A stretch of 64,000 nucleotides of DNA from UBA1479 sp040216635 (GTDB lineage Bacteria; Pseudomonadota; Alphaproteobacteria; Rhodospirillales; Casp-alpha2): assembly GCA_040216635.1 (NCBI GenBank), contig JAVJOU010000018.1, positions 124,001 through 188,000 on the forward strand, written 5' to 3'. The translations under genes and the position numbers were made by a program. The notes beneath the pieces are model-generated. The model had not been told where the DNA came from. It did not search any database and worked only from the letters and a program-made list of their open reading frames with translations. Below, in pieces: positions 1 to 8,495 of the stretch; position 1 is the first letter of the stretch; each line of letters starts with the position of its first letter.

Positions 1-948
1 GGGATACAGATCGCGACCGGGTCTTGGGACAAGACCGTACGAATCTGGAACATGGCGACGGGCGAGACGGTCCGCGTAATCAAAGCGCCTGCGCCGGTCA
101 ATGACGTCGCCTTCGTCAATGGCGGCACCTGGGTTGCCGCCGGTGGCCACGACGGGAAGATCGGCATGTGGTCGGTCGCCGACGGTCGGCTGCAAGGGGT
201 GCTGGAAGGCCATCGCCAGGGCATCACCAAGTTGAGCCCGCTGCCGGGCGGAAACCGGCTGCTGTCGGCCAGCATCGACCGTACGCTTCGATTGTGGGAC
301 GTCAAATCCGGAAAACAGATTTCCACGCTGCTTCATAGCGAAACGCGGACCGGCCAGATTTATGCGGCCTCCGCATCGCCGGACGGCCATCGCGCCCTTT
401 CCGCCGGACGGGACGGCCGTTTGGTAATTTGGGATTTGGATACGGGCGAGATCAAGACGACCCTTCAGGCCCATGAAAAAATCATATGGGCGGCCCGGTT
501 CACGCCGGACGGACGGTTCGCGCTGACGGCCAGTGCCGATGAAAACGCCGCTGTCTGGCACCTGGAAACGGGGGACCGGATCGGTCTGCAGGCGAGTGAC
601 AAGTCGGGCAAACAGCCCTGGCTGTCGAGCGATCATCCGGGGGCCCGGCTGTTTACCAAATGTGCAAATTGCCATGCCTTGAATGCCCAGGCAGCATCGC
701 GGTCGGGCCCGCATTTCGAAGGCCTGTGGGGCCGCCGGGTGGGCGTTGTCGAGGGATATAACTATTCCGGGGCCCTCAGGAACAAGTCCTTTACATGGAA
801 CGAGAAGACCCTATTTGACCTGTTCGACAAAGGACCCGACAAGTTCCTGCCCGGCACCAAGATGCCGGTGCAGCGTGTTCCCGACAAAGAACAGCTGGCC
901 AACCTTGTGGACTATCTCAGGGTGCTGACGAATTCGACAAAACAATGA
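1..948 (+). CDS. WD40 repeat protein fused to C-terminal cytochrome c domain (5' partial)
   Basis: The frame is open from base 1, so the true start lies upstream of the window. Translation shows at least five WD40-type blades, each ending in a variant of the WD dipeptide (VRIWN, IGMWS, LRLWD, LVIWD, AAVWH), followed from about base 630 by a monoheme cytochrome c domain. The heme-binding CANCH motif lies at 661-675, and a likely distal methionine sits in GTKMP near 856-870. Covalent heme attachment occurs on the outer side of the membrane, so the protein is expected in the periplasm, although the signal peptide is not visible here. The propeller probably acts as a binding scaffold and the heme domain as an electron carrier; the partner is unknown. 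The domains and the missing 5' end are seen; the role is inferred. Confidence 0.85.
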   Translation, partial: GIQIATGSWDKTVRIWNMATGETVRVIKAPAPVNDVAFVNGGTWVAAGGHDGKIGMWSVADGRLQGVLEGHRQGITKLSPLPGGNRLLSASIDRTLRLWDVKSGKQISTLLHSETRTGQIYAASASPDGHRALSAGRDGRLVIWDLDTGEIKTTLQAHEKIIWAARFTPDGRFALTASADENAAVWHLETGDRIGLQASDKSGKQPWLSSDHPGARLFTKCANCHALNAQAASRSGPHFEGLWGRRVGVVEGYNYSGALRNKSFTWNEKTLFDLFDKGPDKFLPGTKMPVQRVPDKEQLANLVDYLRVLTNSTKQ

Positions 949-982
949 TCGGGGGCCTTGCCGCCGGCTGGAAGGACCATCA

Positions 983-1912
983 ATGACGACGCAGCTGTAT
1001 TTTCATCAGTCATGCGAAGAACATGACCCGGGGCGCGGACATCCCGAATGTCCCGAACGGCTGCGCGCCGTCATGCAGGCACTTGAAACGGAATCCTTCG
1101 CGGACCTGCAGCGTCTGGAAGCGCCGCGGATCGACCTTTCCGTGGTCGAGAACACTCATGGCCACGACTATGTCGAAACGGTCATGGATAATGTTCCGAC
1201 CGAAGGCCGTGTTTATCTGGATCCGGATACCAGCATGTCGCCGAAATCGGCCGAGGCCGCCTTGCGTGCCGCCGGGGGGGCGTGCTCTGCCGTCGATGCT
1301 GTGCTGTCGGGCGAGGCCCGCAATGCCTTTTGTGCCGTGCGCCCGCCGGGCCATCACGCGGAAGCATCGCAGGCCATGGGGTTCTGTCTGTTCAATACGG
1401 TCGCCATTGCCGCCCGGCATGCGCAGAAAACGCAGGGCATCGAAAAAGTCGCCGTGGTCGATTTCGACGTTCATCACGGTAACGGCACGCAGCATTCATT
1501 TCAGAACGATCCCAACCTGTTTTACGCCTCGTCCCATCAATGGCCGGCTTATCCGGGAACGGGGATGCTTCAGGACACGGGTGTGGCGGACAATATCTGC
1601 AACCTGCCGCTTAATCCCGGTGAAGGGACGGATGCCTTCCGCCGCGGGTACCGTGACCGGGTGCTGCCGGAGTTGCGTAAATTCAACCCGGACCTGTTGA
1701 TCATTTCCGCCGGTTTCGATGCCCATGCCCGGGATCCCTTGGCGTCCCTGATGCTGACGACGGAGGATTTCGTCTGGGTCACGGTCGAATTGCTGCGCAT
1801 CGCCCGTGATTGCTGCGAGGACCGCGTCGTATCCTGCCTGGAAGGGGGGTATGACCTGAATGCTCTGGCGGAAAGTTCGGCCGGGCACGTTCGGGCCCTG
1901 ATGACCCAGTAA
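983..1912 (+). CDS. histone deacetylase family / acetoin utilization (AcuC-like) deacetylase
   Basis: 309 aa, the usual length for bacterial class II HDAC-like amidohydrolases, which remove acyl groups from acetylated lysines, polyamines or small amides with a zinc ion. The catalytic set is complete: His124-His125 in PPGHHAE, zinc ligands Asp162 and His164 in DFDVHHGNGT, Asp246 in AGFDAHARDP, and Tyr290 in LEGGYD. It lies 34 bp after the cytochrome fusion and 93 bp before xseB on the same strand. An HDAC-like gene next to xseB-ispA-dxs is a layout I know from Rhodospirillales-type genomes. The physiological substrate cannot be read from sequence. No signal peptide is visible, so it is cytoplasmic. 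Confidence 0.92.
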   Translation: MTTQLYFHQSCEEHDPGRGHPECPERLRAVMQALETESFADLQRLEAPRIDLSVVENTHGHDYVETVMDNVPTEGRVYLDPDTSMSPKSAEAALRAAGGACSAVDAVLSGEARNAFCAVRPPGHHAEASQAMGFCLFNTVAIAARHAQKTQGIEKVAVVDFDVHHGNGTQHSFQNDPNLFYASSHQWPAYPGTGMLQDTGVADNICNLPLNPGEGTDAFRRGYRDRVLPELRKFNPDLLIISAGFDAHARDPLASLMLTTEDFVWVTVELLRIARDCCEDRVVSCLEGGYDLNALAESSAGHVRALMTQ

Positions 1913-2005
1913 CACCGGCGTTATCCGCCCAAATATATAGCCGTTCGCGCTTGCGGTAGGAAAGCAGGGGGCCTACACTCCCGCGCCTTGTCGATAGGGT
2001 GTTCC

Positions 2006-2284
2006 ATGGCCAAGCAAAAATCCCCCGGTTCTGATGCACAAACGGAAATCCCCGAGGATATCCGTGCCCTCAGCTTTGAAGACGCCATGTCCGAACTGGA
2101 AGACATCGTGCGCGGGCTGGAGCAAGGGGCCGGATCATTGGATCAGGCAATCGATGCCTATTCCCGCGGCGTCCATCTGAAAGCCCATTGCGAGGCCAAA
2201 TTGAAAGAAGCCCAACTGCGCGTCGACAAGATCGTCGTTGGTGCCGGTGGAAGCTTGTCGACCGAACCCGCCGAACAAGAATAA
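2006..2284 (+). CDS. xseB: exodeoxyribonuclease VII small subunit
   Basis: Small subunit of exonuclease VII, which with XseA degrades single-stranded DNA. The ATG at 2006 gives 92 aa, slightly longer than the roughly 80 aa of the E. coli protein because of a short polar N-terminal extension. The family core is clear: a helical stretch LSFEDAMSELEDIVRGLE, then GAGSLDQAIDAYSRG and a coiled-coil helix with CEAKLKEAQ. An in-frame upstream start at 1988 would add six residues without conserved content, so 2006 is preferred. It is followed after 18 bp by ispA, and xseB-ispA-dxs is a widespread operon order in proteobacteria. Confidence 0.93.
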   Translation: MAKQKSPGSDAQTEIPEDIRALSFEDAMSELEDIVRGLEQGAGSLDQAIDAYSRGVHLKAHCEAKLKEAQLRVDKIVVGAGGSLSTEPAEQE

Positions 2285-2302
2285 CCGTGGAAAATTAATA
2301 AG

Positions 2303-3202
2303 ATGAAAGATTCCGCTTCGGAATTTAAAGACGCATTGGGCGAAAACGCCGCCAAGGTATCGGACGTTCTGGATCGATTGCTGCCGTTGAACGACACACC
2401 GGAATCACGGGTTGTCGAAGCCATGCGGTACGCCTCCCTGGAAGGAGGAAAGCGCGTTCGGCCGTTTCTGGTGACGCAAAGTGCGGCGCTGTTCGGGGTT
2501 GATAAGAACTCGGCCCTGCGGGCTGCCGCAGCGGTCGAGATGGTTCATTGTTACTCCCTGGTTCACGACGATCTTCCGGCCATGGATGACGACGACTTGC
2601 GGCGTGGCCAGCCGACCTGCCATATCAAGTTTGATGAAGCGACGGCAATCCTGGCCGGCGACGCGCTTCTGACCAAGGCGTTCGAGGTTTTGGCGGAACC
2701 GGATACCCATTCGGACCCCCGGGTGCGTGTCGATCTGGTGCGTGCCTTGGCAAGTGCGTCGGGTGCGCAGGGCATGGTCGGCGGTCAGATGATGGACTTA
2801 TGGGCCGAAGACAACCAATTGGACGTGGCCCAGATCACCCGTCTGCAGCGCATGAAGACCGGTGCGCTGATTGCCGTTTCGGCGGAAGCGGGCGCCATTC
2901 TTGGAAAAGCCTCGGAAGAGGCGCGCTCGGCCCTGCATGCCTATGCCCATGATATCGGTCTGGCGTTCCAGATCGCCGACGACCTTTTGGATGTTGAAGG
3001 TGACACCGAGACAGTGGGTAAGGCCACAGGTAAGGATGCCGATGCCAACAAGGCGACGTTCGTTTCACTGCTAGGTGTTGAAAAAGCGCGGCAGCAGGCA
3101 GAACTGTTGAGTGAGCAAGCGGCGGGACACCTTGAAATATTTGGGGAAAAAGGCGATCTTCTAAAGCAATTAGCACGATTTATCGTTGAACGGCGCACCT
3201 GA
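2303..3202 (+). CDS. ispA: polyprenyl (farnesyl/geranylgeranyl) diphosphate synthase
   Basis: 299 aa, the usual size for short-chain trans-prenyltransferases that condense DMAPP or GPP with IPP. The first aspartate-rich motif is at Asp89-Asp90 (HDDLPAMDDDD, with the two-residue insertion of bacterial FPP/GGPP synthases) and is followed by RRG. The second motif is at Asp226-Asp227 (QIADDLLDVEGD). The KRVRP and GQMMD stretches also fit the family. Chain length (C15 versus C20) is not decided by what I can see. It sits between xseB (18 bp upstream) and dxs (46 bp downstream), so isoprenoid precursor supply and condensation are probably co-transcribed. Confidence 0.94.
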   Translation: MKDSASEFKDALGENAAKVSDVLDRLLPLNDTPESRVVEAMRYASLEGGKRVRPFLVTQSAALFGVDKNSALRAAAAVEMVHCYSLVHDDLPAMDDDDLRRGQPTCHIKFDEATAILAGDALLTKAFEVLAEPDTHSDPRVRVDLVRALASASGAQGMVGGQMMDLWAEDNQLDVAQITRLQRMKTGALIAVSAEAGAILGKASEEARSALHAYAHDIGLAFQIADDLLDVEGDTETVGKATGKDADANKATFVSLLGVEKARQQAELLSEQAAGHLEIFGEKGDLLKQLARFIVERRT

Positions 3203-3248
3203 CCCGCCTGACCCCGCAGGAGACACCACGAATTAATCATCCGGGCCC

Positions 3249-5204
3249 GTGCCTGGAATTTATTACGAGGGCCATATTTTGGAACAAGAAAGCCTTACTC
3301 CCATGCTGGATCGGGTGAATGATCCCAAGGATATTCGGGATCTCACGACCGATGAGCTGAAACAGTTGGTCACGGAATTGCGCGACGATACGGTGCGCAG
3401 CGTGTCGATCACCGGCGGCCATTTGGGGGCTTCCCTGGGGGTGGTCGAACTGACCGCCGCCATCCATCACGTGTTCGATACGCCCAATGATCGCCTGATC
3501 TGGGATGTGGGCCATCAATGTTATCCGCATAAGATTCTCACCGGCCGCCGGGAGCGCATGCACACCCTGCGTCAGGGCGGCGGGCTTTCCGGTTTCACCA
3601 AGCGGACCGAAAGCGAATACGATCCCTTCGGCGCGGCCCATAGTTCGACCTCGATTTCCGCCGGTCTGGGCATGGCTGTCGCCAGCGGCCTTGCCGGCAA
3701 GCGCAAGAACGTCATTGCCGTCATCGGTGATGGGGCCATGACCGCCGGTATGGCCTATGAAGCCATGAACAACGCCGGGTCCATGGATGCCAAACTGATC
3801 GTCGTCCTGAACGACAACGACATGTCGATCGCCCCGCCTGTTGGAGCACTCTCGGCGTACTTGTCGCAGTTGATTTCGTCCAAGCCGTTCCGGTCTGCCC
3901 GCCATTTCGCCAAGGATTTGGCCAAGAAATTCCCGCGTTCGATCGAACAGGCGGCGGCCAAGGTCGATGAATATGCCCGCGGCATGGTGACCGGCGGTAC
4001 GTTGTTCGAAGAGCTGGGGTTCTATTATGTCGGCCCGGTCGACGGTCATAATCTGGATCACCTTCTGCCGGTGCTGAAGAACCTGCGCGATGACAATGAG
4101 CCGGGCCCGGTTCTGCTGCACATCGTCACGGAAAAAGGCCATGGCTACAAACCGGCCGAGGAATCGGCCGATAAGTATCATGGCGTGTCCAAGTTCGACG
4201 TGGTGACGGGCAAGCAGCATAAGGCCATCGCCAATGCGCCCAGTTATACGTCGGTCTTCGCCAAGGCCTTGATGGCCGAGGCCAAGGATGACGACAAGAT
4301 CGTCGCCATTACCGCCGCCATGCCGGGCGGGACCGGTGTCGATAAGTTCGCGACGGAATTTCCCGACCGCGCCTTCGACGTCGGCATTGCCGAACAGCAT
4401 GGCGTGACCTTCGCCGCCGGTATGGCGACGGAAGGCTACAAACCGTTCTGCGCCATCTATTCGACCTTCCTGCAACGCGCCTACGACCAGGTGGTCCACG
4501 ATGTTGCCATCCAGTCGCTGCCGGTGCGCTTTGCCATCGACCGTGCAGGCTATGTCGGTGCGGACGGCTCGACCCATTGCGGGGCGTTCGATCTGCCTTA
4601 TCTCTGCACCTTGCCGGGGTTTGTCGTCATGGCGCCGTCGGACGAGGCCGAATTGATGCATATGACGGCGACCGCCGCGTCGATCAACGACCGCCCGTCC
4701 GCCATCCGCTATCCGCGCGGCGAAGGCGTCGGCGTGGAATTGCCGGCCAAGGGCAGTGTGCTGGAAATCGGCAAAGGGCGGGTCGTTCGCGAAGGAGCGA
4801 CCGTCGCGATCCTGTCCCTGGGCTCACGTCTTCAGGAATCGCTTAAAGCTGCTGAAGACCTTGCCGCCCGCGGCCTGTCTACAACTGTCGCCGATGCCCG
4901 TTTCGCCAAGCCGATCGACGAAGATCTGATCCGCGATCTGGCCTCCAGGCACGAAGTTCTGGTCACGGTCGAGGAAGGTTCCATCGGCGGTTTTTCCGCC
5001 CAGGTCCTGCAGTTCATGGCCAATGACGGGCTTCTGGAAAACGGCCTGAAGGTCCGCGCCGTGACCATGCCCGATGAATTCATCGAACAAGACAAACCGG
5101 AAACCCAGTGCGAGCAGGCCGGCCTGGACGCATCCGGGATCGTTGCCGCCGTTCTGGCCGCGCTTGGCCGGTCGGGCGAATTGGCCGAACCCGCTCGCGC
5201 CTGA
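3249..5204 (+). CDS. dxs: 1-deoxy-D-xylulose-5-phosphate synthase
   Basis: Thiamin-diphosphate enzyme that makes DXP from pyruvate and glyceraldehyde 3-phosphate, the first step of the MEP isoprenoid pathway. It is 651 aa from a GTG at 3249, against about 620-640 aa for the family. The thiamin motif starts at GDGAMTAG and ends in the NND region. The pyrimidine domain carries GIAEQHGVTFAAG, and the C-terminal transketolase domain is complete. The start is uncertain: a TTG at 3279 is preceded by a purine-rich ACGAGGG, and the ATG at 3303 (MLDRVNDPKD) marks where conservation begins. It follows ispA by 46 bp and precedes tlyA by 17 bp, consistent with one operon. Confidence 0.95.
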   Translation: MPGIYYEGHILEQESLTPMLDRVNDPKDIRDLTTDELKQLVTELRDDTVRSVSITGGHLGASLGVVELTAAIHHVFDTPNDRLIWDVGHQCYPHKILTGRRERMHTLRQGGGLSGFTKRTESEYDPFGAAHSSTSISAGLGMAVASGLAGKRKNVIAVIGDGAMTAGMAYEAMNNAGSMDAKLIVVLNDNDMSIAPPVGALSAYLSQLISSKPFRSARHFAKDLAKKFPRSIEQAAAKVDEYARGMVTGGTLFEELGFYYVGPVDGHNLDHLLPVLKNLRDDNEPGPVLLHIVTEKGHGYKPAEESADKYHGVSKFDVVTGKQHKAIANAPSYTSVFAKALMAEAKDDDKIVAITAAMPGGTGVDKFATEFPDRAFDVGIAEQHGVTFAAGMATEGYKPFCAIYSTFLQRAYDQVVHDVAIQSLPVRFAIDRAGYVGADGSTHCGAFDLPYLCTLPGFVVMAPSDEAELMHMTATAASINDRPSAIRYPRGEGVGVELPAKGSVLEIGKGRVVREGATVAILSLGSRLQESLKAAEDLAARGLSTTVADARFAKPIDEDLIRDLASRHEVLVTVEEGSIGGFSAQVLQFMANDGLLENGLKVRAVTMPDEFIEQDKPETQCEQAGLDASGIVAAVLAALGRSGELAEPARA

Positions 5205-5221
5205 TTGAACGGTAGGGCGGC

Positions 5222-5974
5222 ATGGCGAAGCCGTCGAAAACCCGCTTGGACCAATTGCTGGTCGAACGTGGCTTGGCCGATAACCGGACCAAGGCTCAGG
5301 CGCTTGTCATGGCCGGGCTGGTGTTCGGCACCGACCGGCGCTTCGACAAGCCGGGTCAGCAGGTTCCCGCGAACATCGAGATCACGGTCAAAGGCAAGGA
5401 CCATCCCTGGGTTTCGCGGGGTGGGCTGAAACTTGCAAAGGGGCTCGACCATTTCTCTGTCGATCCCTCTGGTCTGGTCTGCCTGGACCTGGGCGCTTCG
5501 ACCGGCGGGTTCACGGACGTGCTGCTGACCCATGGTGCAGCCAAGGTTTATGCCATCGATGTCGGCCAAGGGCAGCTTGATTGGAAATTGCGCAATGACG
5601 CGCGGGTCGTCGTTTTGGAAAAGACCAACGCCCGCCATCTCACATCGGAACAAGTCCCGGACGCCATTGACCTGATCGTCTGCGATGTCAGCTTTATCGG
5701 CCTGGAAAAGGTGCTGCCTCCGGCGATGGCATTTGCCAAACCGGGGGCGCGGCTGATCGCCCTGATCAAGCCGCAGTTCCAGGCCGGGCCCGGACAGGTC
5801 GGCAAGGGCGGTGTGGTGCGTGACCCGGCGGTTCACCAGGCGGTCTGTGATGAGGTTCAGGCCTTTGTCGCGGACGACTGCGGCTGGCAGGTCCTGGGCA
5901 TCACGCCAAGCCCCATCAAGGGGCCCGAAGGGAATATCGAATTCCTGATCGGGGCGCAGCACCCCGCATCATAA
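5222..5974 (+). CDS. tlyA: TlyA family rRNA (cytidine-2'-O)-methyltransferase
   Basis: 250 aa, the standard length. An N-terminal S4 RNA-binding domain (about residues 5-65, beginning RLDQLLVERGLA) is followed by an FtsJ-like Rossmann methyltransferase domain with the SAM motif DLGASTGGFTDVLL and a later DVSFIGL. TlyA enzymes 2'-O-methylate ribose of cytidines in 16S and/or 23S rRNA. Whether this one modifies one or both rRNAs cannot be told from sequence. The ATG follows the dxs stop by 17 bp with GGTAGGG just upstream. Older annotations call the family hemolysin A; there is no sign of a lytic function here. Confidence 0.93.
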   Translation: MAKPSKTRLDQLLVERGLADNRTKAQALVMAGLVFGTDRRFDKPGQQVPANIEITVKGKDHPWVSRGGLKLAKGLDHFSVDPSGLVCLDLGASTGGFTDVLLTHGAAKVYAIDVGQGQLDWKLRNDARVVVLEKTNARHLTSEQVPDAIDLIVCDVSFIGLEKVLPPAMAFAKPGARLIALIKPQFQAGPGQVGKGGVVRDPAVHQAVCDEVQAFVADDCGWQVLGITPSPIKGPEGNIEFLIGAQHPAS

Positions 5975-5982
5975 GCCGGGGA

Positions 5983-6306
5983 TCAGCCGGTTTCCGTCGG
6001 CAGGCCCGCCATGGCCCAGCTTTGAATGCCGCCGGACAGGTTGTAGGCATCATCGACCATATCGTTTTGCAAAAGGTAGCTGCCGACCTGCATGGAGCGC
6101 ATGCCCATGGCGCACATGAAGACCAAGCGTTTCCCGTCGAGGCCCGCCAGCATTTCCACATCGAAGGCCGACATGGGATTGTGCAGAGCGCCCGGCACGC
6201 GAGCCTGGGTCAGTTCCTCGGCCTCACGCACGTCGATGATGACGGCGCTTCCGGCATCCAGCCATTCCTTTACCTGAGCCGCGTCGGTTTCGATTATTTG
6301 TTTCAT
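5983..6306 (-). CDS. rhodanese-like domain protein
   Basis: A single-domain rhodanese of 107 aa, starting at the ATG at 6306 (MKQIIETDAAQV). The open frame continues further upstream, but that part has no family similarity. The core IIDVREAEE and the active-site loop Cys65-AMG-M-R-S are intact, so it can probably carry a persulfide and act as a sulfurtransferase. Stand-alone rhodaneses of this size are usually cytoplasmic, and no signal peptide is seen. It converges on tlyA with an 8-bp gap and diverges from the TPR-protein gene across 108 bp. The sulfur donor and acceptor are unknown. Confidence 0.88.
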   Translation of the reverse strand: MKQIIETDAAQVKEWLDAGSAVIIDVREAEELTQARVPGALHNPMSAFDVEMLAGLDGKRLVFMCAMGMRSMQVGSYLLQNDMVDDAYNLSGGIQSWAMAGLPTETG

Positions 6307-6414
6307 AGGGTTTTTCTGTCCTTCATGGTCGGCTGGTCTCCCCGGTCGCGCCCGAGGAACATATGGTGTAATTTCCCCGCGACGACAACGCAACGCGGAA
6401 ACGATCTTCGGACC

Positions 6415-7740
6415 ATGCCCATTTTCAAAGATAAACGTGACCTGTCCCTGACGGCCGCCGGCGCGGAAGCGGCGGCTGCTTTCGACCATGCGATCGACGG
6501 CTATCTGTGCATGGCACCGGATGCGGGCGACCGGCTGAAATCCGTCTTTGCCGCCGACGGCGACATGGCCATGGCGCATGCTTTGAAAGCCTATTTCATG
6601 ATGCTGATGGCAATGGGCGGGCTGGTGCCGAAGGCCCAGCAGGCTGCTGCCAAGGCGCAGGATCTGGCGGCGGACGCAAGCCCGCGTGAACGCATGCATG
6701 CACAGGCGGCGGGATTATGGGCGGCCCGCAACATGGAAGGCGCGGCCACCCTGTGGGAGGAAATCCTGCTGGAACATCCGCGCGATATCCTGGCCGCGCG
6801 GCTGGCCCATTTCGCCAATTTTTATTCGGGCGACGCCCGCAGGTTGCGGGATTCGGTCAATCGCTTGCTGCCCCATTGGGACGAAAGCGTGGCTGGCTAT
6901 TCCTATTTCAAGGGCATGCAGGCCTTTGGCCATGAGGAATGCGGGGAATACGCCCCAGCCCAGGCAGCCGCGGAAACGGCGATCGAGCTTGAACCCAATG
7001 ACCCCTGGGCAACCCATGCCTATGCCCATGTCATGGAAATGCAGGACCGTCAGGACGATGGTCTTTCCTGGATCGACCGGCTGCGCCCGCATTGGACCCA
7101 GGCCAATAATTTCCAGAATCATATCTGGTGGCACGAAGCCCTGATGATGTTGGATCAGGACCGGCCGGACGATGTCGTGGCGCAGTACGACGCCCATATC
7201 GCGGCACCGGAATCGGAGGAATATCTCGATATTTGCAACGCGGTCTCGTTGCTGCAGCGGCTGGAGATCATGGATGTCGAGGTCGGCGGGCGCTGGCAGC
7301 CCCTGGCGGATAAGGTTCGCAACCGCACGGAAGAACACATCCTGACCTTCGTCGATCTGCACTATGCCCTGGCCCTTGCCGCCGTGGACGACGGAAAGGT
7401 GCACGAGATGCGGGAATTCATGGCTGCCTATGAAGGGCGGGAAGACGACAGCAACCTTCCGATCATGAAGGCCCTGGGCGTACCCATGGTCGACGCGCTG
7501 ATCGCCTATCGGGAAGGGCGCTACGATGACGCGACGGCATCCATGATCCCCGTGCGCTATGAGATGTGGCAAATGGGCGGAAGCCACGCCCAGCGCGACC
7601 TGTTCGACTTGGTCCTGATCGATGCGGCGAAGAAAGCCGGCAATGTGCCGCTGTTGCGCGCGTTGTTGTCGGAACGGCGGGCAGCCATGCCCCACGACCA
7701 TTGGACGGAGCGGGCATACGGCGAAATCGCCGCAATCTAG
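6415..7740 (+). CDS. TPR-repeat protein, TTC38-like family
   Basis: 441 aa from the ATG at 6415 (MPIFKDKRDLSL). The open frame extends to 6022, but that part overlaps the rhodanese gene on the other strand and has no coding character. The protein is almost wholly helical with tetratricopeptide-like pairs, for example the DPWATHAYAHVMEMQDRQDDGLSWI stretch and an HIWWHEALMMLD element, typical of the TTC38 group found in bacteria and eukaryotes. No signal peptide or membrane segment is visible. The function of this family is poorly known; protein-protein scaffolding is the general TPR role. Its neighbours give no clear clue. Confidence 0.8.
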   Translation: MPIFKDKRDLSLTAAGAEAAAAFDHAIDGYLCMAPDAGDRLKSVFAADGDMAMAHALKAYFMMLMAMGGLVPKAQQAAAKAQDLAADASPRERMHAQAAGLWAARNMEGAATLWEEILLEHPRDILAARLAHFANFYSGDARRLRDSVNRLLPHWDESVAGYSYFKGMQAFGHEECGEYAPAQAAAETAIELEPNDPWATHAYAHVMEMQDRQDDGLSWIDRLRPHWTQANNFQNHIWWHEALMMLDQDRPDDVVAQYDAHIAAPESEEYLDICNAVSLLQRLEIMDVEVGGRWQPLADKVRNRTEEHILTFVDLHYALALAAVDDGKVHEMREFMAAYEGREDDSNLPIMKALGVPMVDALIAYREGRYDDATASMIPVRYEMWQMGGSHAQRDLFDLVLIDAAKKAGNVPLLRALLSERRAAMPHDHWTERAYGEIAAI

Positions 7741-7760
7741 ACCTCTGGCGGATTAGGGCA

Positions 7761-8495
7761 TTAGTGGCCTGATTTCAGCTTGTCGTGCAGGAACGCGAAT
7801 ATCTTGTCCTGGGCGTCGTCCGAGCTTTCGGCGTTGTAACGCTCCGGACGCGAGAAATCCTGAAACGCATGCGTTGTATCGTCGTAGCGGTGGAATATGT
7901 AATCCACACCGGCAGCCTTCAGCGCCGCTTCGTAGTCGTCGACATCGGCAGGCGAGGGGTTCTGATCGTCATTGCCGAACAGACCCAGAACCGGGCAGGG
8001 GATGTTTGCCGCCAGGTCTATGGGGGCTGTGGCCCCTTCACCCGCACCGGTTTTGATGCGCCCGCCGTAAAGCACGACCAGGGCCTTGAAGCGGTCGTTG
8101 TGGCAGGCGGCCAGCCAGGCGATCCGCCCGCCCATGCAATGGCCTAGGATGCCGATCCGTTGGGTGTCGACGTTATCCATGCCTTCAAGGACCGAGAAGG
8201 CCGCGTTGATGTCCATGACCAGATGATCATCGCGCAATTGCGGACGCTTGCTTTCCATGGGGCCTTCCTTGGGCCACCAATGAAAGATGAACGGCGCCGC
8301 GCAGACGTAGCCTTGGGCCGCGTAGCGTTCCAGCAGATCCAGGGTAAAGGGATCGTTTTCGATGCCCACATTGGCCGGGGCGTGGATCGCGAAAATCAGC
8401 GCCGGGAACGGGCCGTCTCCTTCCGGCTGGGAAAGCCAGACTTCCATCTCGCTGCCTTTGACGTGGACGCTCTGTTTGCTGATCATCAGGCTCAC
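7761..8495 (-). CDS. dienelactone hydrolase family alpha/beta hydrolase
   Basis: 244 aa from a GTG at 8495 that overlaps the stop of the upstream enolase-superfamily gene (8492-8494), giving translational coupling. An ATG at 8486 is the alternative start. The fold and catalytic triad of dienelactone hydrolases are visible: nucleophile cysteine in GHCMGGRIAW, aspartate in the FGNDDQNPSPAD stretch, and histidine in DDTTHAF. A cysteine nucleophile is the DLH hallmark, as opposed to the serine of most esterases. Coupling to the tartrate-dehydratase-like gene suggests one catabolic operon, but the actual ester or lactone substrate is not evident. Confidence 0.88.
   Translation of the reverse strand: MSLMISKQSVHVKGSEMEVWLSQPEGDGPFPALIFAIHAPANVGIENDPFTLDLLERYAAQGYVCAAPFIFHWWPKEGPMESKRPQLRDDHLVMDINAAFSVLEGMDNVDTQRIGILGHCMGGRIAWLAACHNDRFKALVVLYGGRIKTGAGEGATAPIDLAANIPCPVLGLFGNDDQNPSPADVDDYEAALKAAGVDYIFHRYDDTTHAFQDFSRPERYNAESSDDAQDKIFAFLHDKLKSGH

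Noticed and set aside
3237..4661. 474-codon minus-strand frame opposite dxs
   Set aside because: Antisense shadow of a strongly conserved gene; the His/Gly/Arg-rich translation resembles no protein family.
5222..5974. Hemolysin annotation for TlyA
   Set aside because: The S4 plus FtsJ-like domains are those of an rRNA methyltransferase; nothing suggests a lytic protein.
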